From Bacteroidales bacterium (GTDB lineage Bacteria > Bacteroidota > Bacteroidia > Bacteroidales > Muribaculaceae), in NCBI GenBank assembly GCA_030526455.1, contig JAUNCU010000030.1, forward strand, positions 6,254 through 20,016: a stretch of DNA of 13,763 bases. Reading direction: 5' to 3'. Shown here in pieces: positions 6,380-13,691 of this stretch. Both the position numbers and the translations under genes were made by a program. The notes under the pieces are model-generated. The model ran no database searches. It saw only the letters and a program-made list of their open reading frames with translations, and was not told where the DNA came from. The stretch's first letter is position 1; every line of letters begins with the position of its first letter.

Positions 6380-8575
6380 ATGAGAAAATACTTTTTTGCT
6401 TTATTCGCTGCGCTGATGACTATCGGCCAGACGATGGCTGTTCCGGCTAGTCCTCACCCTGTGAAGGTGACTCAGCCCGACGGCACCGAACTCACCGTGC
6501 GCCTCAACGGCGACGAGTTCTACAGTTTCTACACCACCACCGACGGCTACACCATCGTGAAGAACGGCATGGGTTTCTTCACCTACGCCCAGCGTGTGGA
6601 CGGACGCATTGAGCCTTCGGCTATGGTGGCTCGCAACGCCGCCGAACGCTCCGAGGCCGACCGCCTCTACCTCAGCACCACGCCCAAGCGCATGACCGAC
6701 GTGGCTCTGGTGAGTCAGGCTAAATCGGCCAGAGCGAAGCGCGACGCCGCCAAAGCGAAAATCGACTACAAGAACTTCAAGGGACTGGTGCTGCTGGTGC
6801 AGTTTAACGACTACACCTTCACCCGCCCCGACGCCGTGCCATTCTACACCGAGATGCTCAACAAGAAGGGCTACACCGGCTTCACCAACCCCGACGGGTC
6901 GAAGGCCAGTTACGGCACCTTCACCGGCAGTGTGCGCGACTACTACGAAGACAACAGCGTGGGCATGTTCACCCCTTCATTCGACGTGGTGGGTCCTATC
7001 ACCGTGCCCTACTCGATCGTGAACTCGCGTAACAACTCCTCCTCCATCATTCGCAGCGCCCTCAACCAGTGCATTGCCAACTATGGCGTGAATCCGCTCG
7101 ACTACGATAGCGACGACGACGACTATGTGGACATGTTCTACATCATTTTCGCGGGCGTGGGTTCTAACACTGGCGAGGCCGACGACCACATCTGGCCCCA
7201 CAAGTCGTCGGTGTTTCAAAATCGTTTCCGCACCTATGCTTGCTCTTGCGAGTATTACTCAAAAAAGAATAACATCCTCGACGGTATCGGCACCATCTGC
7301 CACGAGTTCTCTCACGTGCTCGGTCTGCCCGACCTCTACGACACCGACTACGCACAGTCGGGCGGCGAGGCACACCACCCAGGCGACTGGGAAGTGATGT
7401 CGGGCGGTAGTTACAACAACTACGGCCGCACTCCTGTGGGCTACTCGGCCTACGAGCGCTACAGCCTCGGCTTCTCCAAGCCCACCGTCATCAACGCCGC
7501 CGGCGAATACACCCTCAACCCTCTCGGCGACTCTAACGAAACTATGCTCCTGAAGTCGCCGCTGAGCAGCGAATTCTTCTTGCTCGAAAACCGCCAGAAG
7601 ACTCGCTGGGATGCTTACGCTCCTGGCCACGGTATGCTCGTGGCACGCGTCGACTCGTCGAATGCGAGCGTGTGGAACAGCAACCGCGTGAACTGCGACC
7701 CTTCTCGCCTCTACTACGAATTGCTGCGCGCAGGACAGGTGCTCACTGGCGAAGGCGAACCATCCGACCCATTCCCTGGCTCCAAGAACATCCCTATACT
7801 CACCAACGAAACCGACGCCCACTTGAAGACCTTCAACGGCACCCGCAACAAGTGGAACATCGTGGGCATCAAGGAGGAAGATGGCGTGATTTCTTTCAAG
7901 GTAATCAAAGACGGCGAGTTGAAATTCGACAAGGAAGACTTTGAGGCAATGCCCGTGACTGCCACTTCGGGCGCTACCGATGTGGAAGGCGTGTTTGCCA
8001 ACTGGACCTTCGCTAAGTGCAACGTGGCAGCCCCTGGCGACAACACCAAGGCCGACGGCACCCACTCGGTGCAGATGAAACTCCCCTGCCAGATGACATC
8101 TTCGGCCACCAACTACGATGCCAACATGGTGGGCGTGAAGGTGTTCAACACCAGCAGTTCGGCCGCAAAATACGGTCTGTCGTATTCTACCAACGGCGGC
8201 ACCACCTGGACCACCGCTAAGGTGCAGAACGAAACTTCACAATCGGTGGGTGGCAAAACCACACTCACCCTCTACTGGCCAGTGAATATCTCGCGCCGCG
8301 ACGACGTGATGTACCGCGTGGCTATGGTAGCGGGCAGCAAGACGGTGGCTACCTACGTCGATAATTTCACCATCTACTACACCGAAAAGGGCAAGCCCGA
8401 AACCATCCTCGGCGACGTGAACGGTGATGGCGAAGTGAACGTGAGCGACGTAACGGCTCTCATCAACAAGATTCTCGGCACCGCCGTCTACGACGACGCC
8501 GTGTGCGACATCAACGGCGACGGCCAGGTGAACGTGAGCGACGTAACGGCTCTCATCAACATGATTCTCGCCTAA
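6380..8575 (+). CDS. Secreted M6-family metalloprotease with C-terminal dockerin repeats (copy 1)
   Basis: This 731-residue protein has a signal peptide (residues 1-20, ending MTIGQTMA before VPASP). A propeptide-like region, VTQPDGTELTV through DGYTIVKNGMGFFTYA, spans about 28-72. The M6 (immune inhibitor A-like) peptidase domain spans about 130-420. The zinc site is HEFSHVLGLPD, with His308, Glu309, His312 and probably Asp318. The motif is followed by the EVMSGGSY Met-turn (Met340) and preceded by an acidic loop DYDSDDDDYVD (241-251). Residues about 515-668 look like a beta-sandwich accessory domain (TYVDNFTIYY at its end; choice-of-anchor or MAM-like, tentative). Residues 678-731 carry two type I dockerin repeats, loops D679-D690 and D710-D721. 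There is no type IX sorting domain. It probably degrades extracellular protein; the substrate is unknown. A paralogous gene starts 35 nt downstream, suggesting an operon. Confidence 0.92.
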   Translation: MRKYFFALFAALMTIGQTMAVPASPHPVKVTQPDGTELTVRLNGDEFYSFYTTTDGYTIVKNGMGFFTYAQRVDGRIEPSAMVARNAAERSEADRLYLSTTPKRMTDVALVSQAKSARAKRDAAKAKIDYKNFKGLVLLVQFNDYTFTRPDAVPFYTEMLNKKGYTGFTNPDGSKASYGTFTGSVRDYYEDNSVGMFTPSFDVVGPITVPYSIVNSRNNSSSIIRSALNQCIANYGVNPLDYDSDDDDYVDMFYIIFAGVGSNTGEADDHIWPHKSSVFQNRFRTYACSCEYYSKKNNILDGIGTICHEFSHVLGLPDLYDTDYAQSGGEAHHPGDWEVMSGGSYNNYGRTPVGYSAYERYSLGFSKPTVINAAGEYTLNPLGDSNETMLLKSPLSSEFFLLENRQKTRWDAYAPGHGMLVARVDSSNASVWNSNRVNCDPSRLYYELLRAGQVLTGEGEPSDPFPGSKNIPILTNETDAHLKTFNGTRNKWNIVGIKEEDGVISFKVIKDGELKFDKEDFEAMPVTATSGATDVEGVFANWTFAKCNVAAPGDNTKADGTHSVQMKLPCQMTSSATNYDANMVGVKVFNTSSSAAKYGLSYSTNGGTTWTTAKVQNETSQSVGGKTTLTLYWPVNISRRDDVMYRVAMVAGSKTVATYVDNFTIYYTEKGKPETILGDVNGDGEVNVSDVTALINKILGTAVYDDAVCDINGDGQVNVSDVTALINMILA
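8411..8572 (+). repeat. Dockerin repeat pair in protease copy 1
   Basis: The two dockerin repeats share a perfect 34-nt direct repeat, at 8435-8468 and 8528-8561, with a spacing of 93 nt (31 codons). Each encodes VNVSDVTALIN. The calcium loops read DVNGDGEVNVSD and DINGDGQVNVSD, with the expected Asp/Asn ligands at positions 1, 3, 5, 9 and 12. Confidence 0.9.
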
Positions 8576-8610
8576 ACACATTATTATAATCACATAATAC
8601 ACCTACTAAT

Positions 8611-10815
8611 ATGAAAAAATTTGCTCTGCTGCTCATCTGCATGATGGCGATGCTGCGCGCATCGGCAGTGCCTGCTTATCCCCAACCCGTGACCGTGACG
8701 CAGCCCGACGGCACCACCCTGCAAATCCAGGGACACGGCGATGAATTCCACAACTTCATCACCACCGCCGACGGCTACACCATCGTGAAAAACGAGGCTG
8801 GATACTACGTCTACGCCCTGCTTCAGGGCGACAAGATTGCGCCTTCGCAGCGCATTGCCCGCAACCTCGACCGACGCTCGGCCGACGACCGCGCCTTCCT
8901 TCAGGCCACAGGCAAGATGCTCACCGAAAGCGCCGCCAAGCGCAGTGCCCAAAAGGCGCGCCACCAAGTGGCCACCAAGGAGAGCGACAGTTACTACCAG
9001 AACTTCCGCGGCCTCGTGATCATGATCAGTTTCAAGGACCGTGGTTTCTCACGCTCCGACATCCACTCGATCTACGACCACATGTTTAACGACTACGACT
9101 ATCAGGGCTACACCAAGATCGACGGCAGCGCCGACGTGTATGGCTCCATGTTCATAGGCGGTGTGCGCGACTATTTCAGCGTGAACAGTATGGGCAAGTT
9201 TGAGCCTCAATTCGACGTGATTGGACCCATTCAGGTGGATTGGAACAGTTACGACGTGAAGCAGGTCAACTATGCTGCCGACATCTTCGCCGAAGCCATC
9301 GAAAAGGCCGATGCCCAGGTGGACTTCAGCAAATACGACGCCGACGGCGATGGCGTGATCGACATGATGTACTTCGTGGTGGCTGGCTATGGTGCCAACT
9401 ATTCGGGCAACAGCACCGACTACCTCTGGCCTCACAAGTCGTCGCTCATCTATTACGACCTGCCTCTGCGCGACGGAAAGCGCTTGGGCAAATACGCCTG
9501 CTCGGTCGAACTCTACGGCTGGGAGTCGCAAAGGCTCAACATTCTTGAAGGCATCGGCACCATCTGCCACGAGTTCTCTCACGTGCTCGGCCTCCCCGAC
9601 GAATACGACACCAACTACGAAGAGGGCGGACAAAGTCTGCACCCTGGCGAGTGGAGCGTGATGTCGGGCGGCAGTTACCGCCGCTACGGCCGCTGCCCAG
9701 TGGGCTATTCGGCCTACCAGCGTTATGCATCTGGCTTCCTCGTGCCCACCGTCATCGACAAGCCGGGCGAATACAAACTCCGCCCTATGCAGAAGTTCAA
9801 CGAGGCCTACATGCTCAAGACACCCGTGCCCAACGAATACTTCCTGCTCGAAAACCGTCAGCGCATAGGATGGGACCTCGACCTGCCAGGCCACGGCATG
9901 CTCGTGTTCCGCGTCGACTCCACCAACGCCAGCGTGTGGAATAACAACACCGTGAACGCCAACGCCGCGCACAACTACTACGAACTGCTCCGTGCCGGTG
10001 GCAAGAAGCAAGACGCGCAGCCTTCCGACCCATTCCCAGGCACCGCCAACGTGACAGTGATCTCCAACCACACCACCCCAAGTCTCTGCACCTGGAACGG
10101 CACAATGAACCCCTATACAATTTCTGAAATCACCGAATACAGCAGCAATATCACCTTCAAGGTGGAGAAAGAAGGAACCATCTTCACCAAGATCGAAGAC
10201 TTCGAAACCACCGGTGCCACCAGCACCAGCGGCGCCAACGACGTGCCCGGTCGCTTCTGCTCATGGAACTTCGCAAAATGCAACGTCACCGCCCCAGGCA
10301 GCGAAACCATGTGCGACGACAAATATTCCGTGGCCATGAAGAAGCCTAGTTCCATCACATCATCGACACCGCTGCCATTCAAGCCATTCGCAGCCACTAT
10401 CCACTTCTTCAACCCCACAGGCACAGCCGCTAAATTCAAACTCCAATACATGCTGCCCACCGACAGCGTATGGGTCGACGCCAAGCCCAGCGAAGCATCA
10501 GTGGCTGCAAAAACCGACAACATCGCCTCATTCACCTTCCCCAGCATGAACGAAGCGCCCATCATCCGCGTGATGCAGACTGCCGGCAGCACCACAGCAA
10601 AAGTCTACGTCGACAACATCGCCCTCACCTACATCGGTAGCAAGCAGGCAGGCGACGTGAACGGCGACGGAGAAGTGAACGTGAGCGACGTAACGGCACT
10701 CATCAACAAAATCCTCGGCACAGCCACCTTCGACGACGAAGTGTGCGACATCAACGCCGACGGCCAAGTAAACGTGAGCGACGTAACAGCCCTCATCAAC
10801 ATGATCCTAGGCTAA
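8611..10815 (+). CDS. Secreted M6-family metalloprotease with C-terminal dockerin repeats (copy 2)
   Basis: This 734-residue protein is collinear with the preceding gene over its whole length: a signal peptide (1-19, MKKFALLLICMMAMLRASA), the propeptide-like block (VTQPDGTTLQI through DGYTIVKNEAGYYVYA), the M6 peptidase domain (about 130-430), a beta-rich accessory domain (about 527-676) and two dockerin repeats (681-734). The zinc motif HEFSHVLGLPDEYD has His320, Glu321, His324 and probably Asp330, with the Met-turn at SVMSGGSY (Met351). Unlike copy 1, the acidic loop before the active site is a regular calcium-type loop, DADGDGVID (243-251). The second dockerin loop has Ala716 in place of Gly (DINADGQVNVSD), which should still bind calcium. 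Differences in the substrate domain suggest divergent specificity. It starts 35 nt after copy 1 with an A/T-rich spacer and no new promoter seen, so the two are probably co-expressed. Confidence 0.92.
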   Translation: MKKFALLLICMMAMLRASAVPAYPQPVTVTQPDGTTLQIQGHGDEFHNFITTADGYTIVKNEAGYYVYALLQGDKIAPSQRIARNLDRRSADDRAFLQATGKMLTESAAKRSAQKARHQVATKESDSYYQNFRGLVIMISFKDRGFSRSDIHSIYDHMFNDYDYQGYTKIDGSADVYGSMFIGGVRDYFSVNSMGKFEPQFDVIGPIQVDWNSYDVKQVNYAADIFAEAIEKADAQVDFSKYDADGDGVIDMMYFVVAGYGANYSGNSTDYLWPHKSSLIYYDLPLRDGKRLGKYACSVELYGWESQRLNILEGIGTICHEFSHVLGLPDEYDTNYEEGGQSLHPGEWSVMSGGSYRRYGRCPVGYSAYQRYASGFLVPTVIDKPGEYKLRPMQKFNEAYMLKTPVPNEYFLLENRQRIGWDLDLPGHGMLVFRVDSTNASVWNNNTVNANAAHNYYELLRAGGKKQDAQPSDPFPGTANVTVISNHTTPSLCTWNGTMNPYTISEITEYSSNITFKVEKEGTIFTKIEDFETTGATSTSGANDVPGRFCSWNFAKCNVTAPGSETMCDDKYSVAMKKPSSITSSTPLPFKPFAATIHFFNPTGTAAKFKLQYMLPTDSVWVDAKPSEASVAAKTDNIASFTFPSMNEAPIIRVMQTAGSTTAKVYVDNIALTYIGSKQAGDVNGDGEVNVSDVTALINKILGTATFDDEVCDINADGQVNVSDVTALINMILG
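10651..10812 (+). repeat. Dockerin repeat pair in protease copy 2
   Basis: Two dockerin repeats with the same 93-nt spacing as in the upstream gene. The core GTGAGCGACGTAAC is identical in all four repeats of the two genes, while flanking wobble positions differ (for example ACGGCA versus ACAGCC). Confidence 0.88.
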
Positions 10816-10840
10816 AAGCCCCGAAGCACATATAGAATAA

Positions 10841-10882
10841 AAAAACTAGCAGCCGCAAAACCAATTGCGGCTGCTAGTTTTT
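10841..10882 (+). terminator. Strong Rho-independent terminator after the protease pair
   Basis: A perfect 18-bp inverted repeat, 10841-10858 with 10865-10882, has the 6-nt loop AACCAA. The right arm ends in TTTTT and the left arm starts AAAAA, so the same structure could act in both directions. It lies 25 nt past the stop of copy 2. Confidence 0.93.
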
Positions 10883-10892
10883 CACCCCCGTG

Positions 10893-10912
10893 TTAGTCGC
10901 GTCAGCGACTAA
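10893..10912. repeat. Short hairpin TTAGTCGC / GCGACTAA
   Basis: A perfect 8-bp inverted repeat with the 4-nt loop GTCA, directly downstream of the protease terminator. No T-tract follows. It may be part of a dispersed intergenic palindromic repeat; its role is unknown. Confidence 0.6.
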
Positions 10913-10955
10913 TCCCCATCCTCAATCAAAGGAACCCCGCGCCCGCCAAGGGCAA

Positions 10956-10977
10956 AAATACCAATATTTAGGTATTT
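10956..10977. promoter_or_regulatory. Operator-like inverted repeat upstream of feoAB
   Basis: AAATACC (10956-10962) and GGTATTT (10971-10977) are perfect inverted arms around an 8-nt A/T spacer that itself contains AATATT. The symmetry and size suit a dimeric helix-turn-helix regulator. It overlaps the candidate -33 element of the feoAB promoter, which suggests control of iron uptake, but the binding protein is not identifiable from sequence and it does not resemble the classical Fur box. Confidence 0.5.
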
Positions 10978-11005
10978 CGGGTTAGGGAAATTTGTTGTTA
11001 TTTTG
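10975..11005 (+). promoter_or_regulatory. Candidate feoAB promoter
   Basis: TTTC (10975-10978), a 19-nt spacer and TTATTTTG (10998-11005) approximate the Bacteroidetes TTTG / TAnnTTTG promoter, with one mismatch in each box. Transcription would begin near 11012, leaving a leader of about 70 nt that is G/T-rich and ends in T7-GA-T8 just before the start codon. Confidence 0.45.
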
Positions 11006-11081
11006 CATCGTGAAATAATGGCTGCAGGGAGGCCTGGTTTGGGCGGGCTCTGTGGGCTGGTTTTTTTGATTTTTTTTGACG

Positions 11082-13439
11082 ATGACTTTAGATGAACTGA
11101 AAATAGGCCAGTCGGCCGTTGTGACCACAGTGGGTGGCGAAGGTGCGCTTCGCCAACACTTCCTCGACATGGGTGTGATTCCCGGCAGCGAAATCAAACT
11201 GGTGAAATTCGCGCCTATGGGCGACCCGATGCAACTGCGCATTCATGGCTACCAACTCACGCTGCGCAAGGACGATGCCGCGAAAATCGGCGTCGACGTG
11301 TGCCTGCAGTGCCAGGCGGGCGAGCCTCACCAGCATGTCGAGCAACCCAAAGTGCGCACTGAGCACCCTGGCTTGGGCGAAGAAGGCCGCTTCCACAAGC
11401 ACACCGACGTGCAGCCCCTGCCTCCCGGCGAGAAACTCACCTTCGCGCTGGTGGGTAACCAGAACTGCGGCAAGACCACGCTCTTCAATTCGCTCACAGG
11501 CGCCAATCAGCACGTGGGCAATTTCCCGGGCGTGACGGTCGACCGCAAGGCTGGCATCATCAAGGGCCACCCCGAAGCCGAGGTGGTGGACCTCCCGGGC
11601 ATCTATTCGCTCTCGCCCTACACGAGCGAGGAAATCGTGTCGCGCGAATTTATCTTCACAGCCAAGCCACAAGGCATCATCAACATCGTGGACGCCACCA
11701 ACATTGAGCGCAACCTCTACCTCACCATGCAACTCATGGAACTGGGCATTCCCATGGTGCTGGCGGTGAACATGATGGACGAGATGCGCCACAATGGCGG
11801 CACCATCAATATCAACGAACTCGAAACGAGTCTAGGCATACCCGTGGTGCCCATCTCGGCAATGAAAAACGAGGGCGTAGAGGAACTCATCGAGCACGCC
11901 ATACACGTGGCGCGCTATCAGGAAGGACCTCGCCGCGAAGACTTCTGCAGCCCCAGCGAACACGGCGGCGCCGTGCACCGCTGCATCCACACGGTGGCTC
12001 ACTTTGTGGAAAATCATGCCGCCGAGGTAAATATCCCCAAGCGCTTTGCCTCGTGCAAGGTGATTGAGGGCGATCAACTGGTAATCGACGCGCTCCACCT
12101 CTCGCAAAACGAGATGAACACCATAGGCCACATGCTGCGCCAACTGGAAGAGGAACGAGGACTCGACCCCGCCGCCGCGCTCGCCGACATGCGCTACTCC
12201 TACATTAAGCGCATATGCGGACGCACGGTGGTGAAACCCGTCGACAGCATCGAACTGAAGCGCAGCCGCCGCATCGACGCCGTGCTCACCGGCAAATGGA
12301 CCGCCATACCCGCCTTCCTCGGCTTCATGTGCCTCATCTTCTGGCTCACCTTCGACGTGATAGGCGGCACCATGCAGGAATGGCTCGACGAAGGCATCCA
12401 GTGGCTCACGGCGCAAACCGACGCCCTGCTGCAGTCGTGGAATATCAGCGAAGTGGTGCACGCCCTCATCATCGACGGCATTTTCAGCGGTGTGGGCGCC
12501 GTGGTGAGTTTCGTGCCCATCATCCTCACGCTATTCTTCTTCCTCTCCATTCTGGAAGACAGCGGCTACATGGCGCGCATCGCCTTCGTCACCGACCGAT
12601 CGCTGCGCCGCATAGGCCTCTCTGGGCGCTCCATCGTGCCGCTGCTCATAGGTTTCGGCTGCTCGGTGCCCAGCGTGATGGCTAGCCGCACACTGCCCTC
12701 GGCACGCGACCGCTACCTCACCGTGATGCTCACCCCATTCATGAGTTGCACCGCCAAACTCCCCATCTACGCATTCTTCACCCAACTCTTCTTCCCCGAT
12801 AACGGAGCGCTCGTGATGATATCGCTCTACCTGCTGGGCATAGGCATGGCCATCGCCACCGCACTGGTGATGAAAACCACCCTCTACCGCGGCGAACCCG
12901 TGCCCTTCGTGATGGAACTGCCCAACTACCGCGTGCCCACCGCCATAAGCGTGCTGCGCCTCATTTGGGACAAGGGAAAAGACTTCGTGCAGCGCGCCTT
13001 CTCGGTCATCTTCGTGGCCACCATCATGGTGTGGTTTCTGCAATCATTCAACTTCCACCTCTCGCTGGTGGAGAATCCTCAGGACAGCATCCTTGCCAGC
13101 GTAGCCAGCCTGCTCAGCCCTGTGTTTGAACCGCTCGGCTTCGCCGACTGGCGCATCACCACCTCGCTCATCTCAGGCTTCATGGCCAAAGAAAGCGTGG
13201 TGTCGACCCTCACCGTGCTCTTCGGCTCAGGCGCATCGATCGGCGCCATCCTAGGCACAGCCTCGGCCTACGGCCTGCTCGTGTTCTGCTTGCTCTACAC
13301 CCCCTGCGTAGCCACCATCGCCACAGTGCGCCGCGAACTCAGCACCCGCCACGCCCTGCTCATGGTAGGCGGCCAGTGCGCAGTAGCCTGGACAGCAGCC
13401 CTAGCCACAAAATACGCCCTAACCCTATTCCTGCAATAG
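11082..13439 (+). CDS. feoB: Ferrous iron transporter FeoAB (FeoA-FeoB fusion)
   Basis: This 785-residue inner-membrane Fe(II) importer joins a FeoA SH3-like domain (residues 1-72, LDELKIGQSAVVTTVGGEG through LTLRKDDAAKIGV) to FeoB. The G domain starts near 118: G1 GNQNCGKTT (125-133), G2 PGVTVD (149-154), G3 DLPG (170-173), G4 NMMD (230-233) and G5 around ISAMKNEG (258-265). The hydrophobic core from about 405 contains the conserved pore motifs GFGCSVPS (Cys527), PFMSCTAKLPIYA (Cys556) and YTPCVATIAT (Cys742). Such FeoAB fusions are known in Bacteroidetes. The linker (74-117) is rich in Cys and His, including CLQC and HQH. A TTG six bases upstream (11076) could also start this frame, but ATG at 11082 opens directly on the FeoA domain and is preferred. 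The gene is followed by a small FeoB-associated protein. Confidence 0.94.
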   Translation: MTLDELKIGQSAVVTTVGGEGALRQHFLDMGVIPGSEIKLVKFAPMGDPMQLRIHGYQLTLRKDDAAKIGVDVCLQCQAGEPHQHVEQPKVRTEHPGLGEEGRFHKHTDVQPLPPGEKLTFALVGNQNCGKTTLFNSLTGANQHVGNFPGVTVDRKAGIIKGHPEAEVVDLPGIYSLSPYTSEEIVSREFIFTAKPQGIINIVDATNIERNLYLTMQLMELGIPMVLAVNMMDEMRHNGGTININELETSLGIPVVPISAMKNEGVEELIEHAIHVARYQEGPRREDFCSPSEHGGAVHRCIHTVAHFVENHAAEVNIPKRFASCKVIEGDQLVIDALHLSQNEMNTIGHMLRQLEEERGLDPAAALADMRYSYIKRICGRTVVKPVDSIELKRSRRIDAVLTGKWTAIPAFLGFMCLIFWLTFDVIGGTMQEWLDEGIQWLTAQTDALLQSWNISEVVHALIIDGIFSGVGAVVSFVPIILTLFFFLSILEDSGYMARIAFVTDRSLRRIGLSGRSIVPLLIGFGCSVPSVMASRTLPSARDRYLTVMLTPFMSCTAKLPIYAFFTQLFFPDNGALVMISLYLLGIGMAIATALVMKTTLYRGEPVPFVMELPNYRVPTAISVLRLIWDKGKDFVQRAFSVIFVATIMVWFLQSFNFHLSLVENPQDSILASVASLLSPVFEPLGFADWRITTSLISGFMAKESVVSTLTVLFGSGASIGAILGTASAYGLLVFCLLYTPCVATIATVRRELSTRHALLMVGGQCAVAWTAALATKYALTLFLQ

Positions 13440-13453
13440 AGAAAAAGGAATAA

Positions 13454-13509
13454 TACTAGTTGACTCGTTGACTTGTAGACTCGTTGACTTTTAGTCTGTT
13501 AGTCTTTTA
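13454..13509. repeat. Seven imperfect 8-nt tandem repeats
   Basis: Between feoAB and the small downstream gene, the sequence divides into consecutive 8-mers: TACTAGTT, GACTCGTT, GACTTGTA, GACTCGTT, GACTTTTA, GTCTGTTA, GTCTTTTA. Two units are identical and the rest differ at one to a few positions. It ends 5 nt before the start codon of the small gene, so it forms its translation leader. Confidence 0.75.
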
Positions 13510-13514
13510 AAAAT

Positions 13515-13673
13515 ATGAACCTGCAAAGTTGGATATTGCTCATCGTGGTGGTTACGCTCCTGGGAGGAGTGCTCCTCCGCCTCTTCCATGGCCACAAGCG
13601 TGGCCGAGGAGGCTGCTCATGCTGCAGCAAAACCACCTGCCCCATAAAACACCTAAAAGCAACGAAAAAATAA
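13515..13673 (+). CDS. FeoB-associated Cys-rich membrane protein
   Basis: A 52-residue frame that falls below usual ORF length limits. It starts ATG-AAC-CTG (MNLQSW), has one hydrophobic segment (residues 6-22, ILLIVVVTLLGGVLLRL), then a basic stretch (HGHKRGRGG) and a cysteine cluster CSCC...TTCP (Cys34, Cys36, Cys37, Cys42). It ends in a basic tail (KHLKATKK) and TAA at 13671-13673. This layout, one N-terminal membrane helix followed by a short Cys-rich cytoplasmic or periplasmic tail, matches the FeoB-associated Cys-rich membrane protein family, whose genes sit right after feoB in many anaerobes. The exact role is not established; a part in Fe(II) transport or delivery through the cysteines is inferred. 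It lies 75 nt after feoAB on the same strand with no terminator between, so it is probably in the feo operon. Confidence 0.85.
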   Translation: MNLQSWILLIVVVTLLGGVLLRLFHGHKRGRGGCSCCSKTTCPIKHLKATKK

Positions 13674-13691
13674 TCGGAGTAATCATGGTAG

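Noticed and set aside
11076..11081. TTG start for FeoAB two codons upstream
   Set aside because: The ATG at 11082 directly opens the FeoA domain; the TTG lies in a T-tract and adds only two residues.
13454..13509. Possible CRISPR or phage attachment repeat
   Set aside because: Units are 8 nt, contiguous and imperfect, with no spacers, no cas genes and no integrase; it is a simple tandem repeat.
13563..13578. GGAGGAG/CTCCTCC inverted repeat
   Set aside because: It has a 2-nt loop and lies inside the membrane-segment codons of the small FeoB-associated gene; coding constraint explains it better than a regulatory hairpin.
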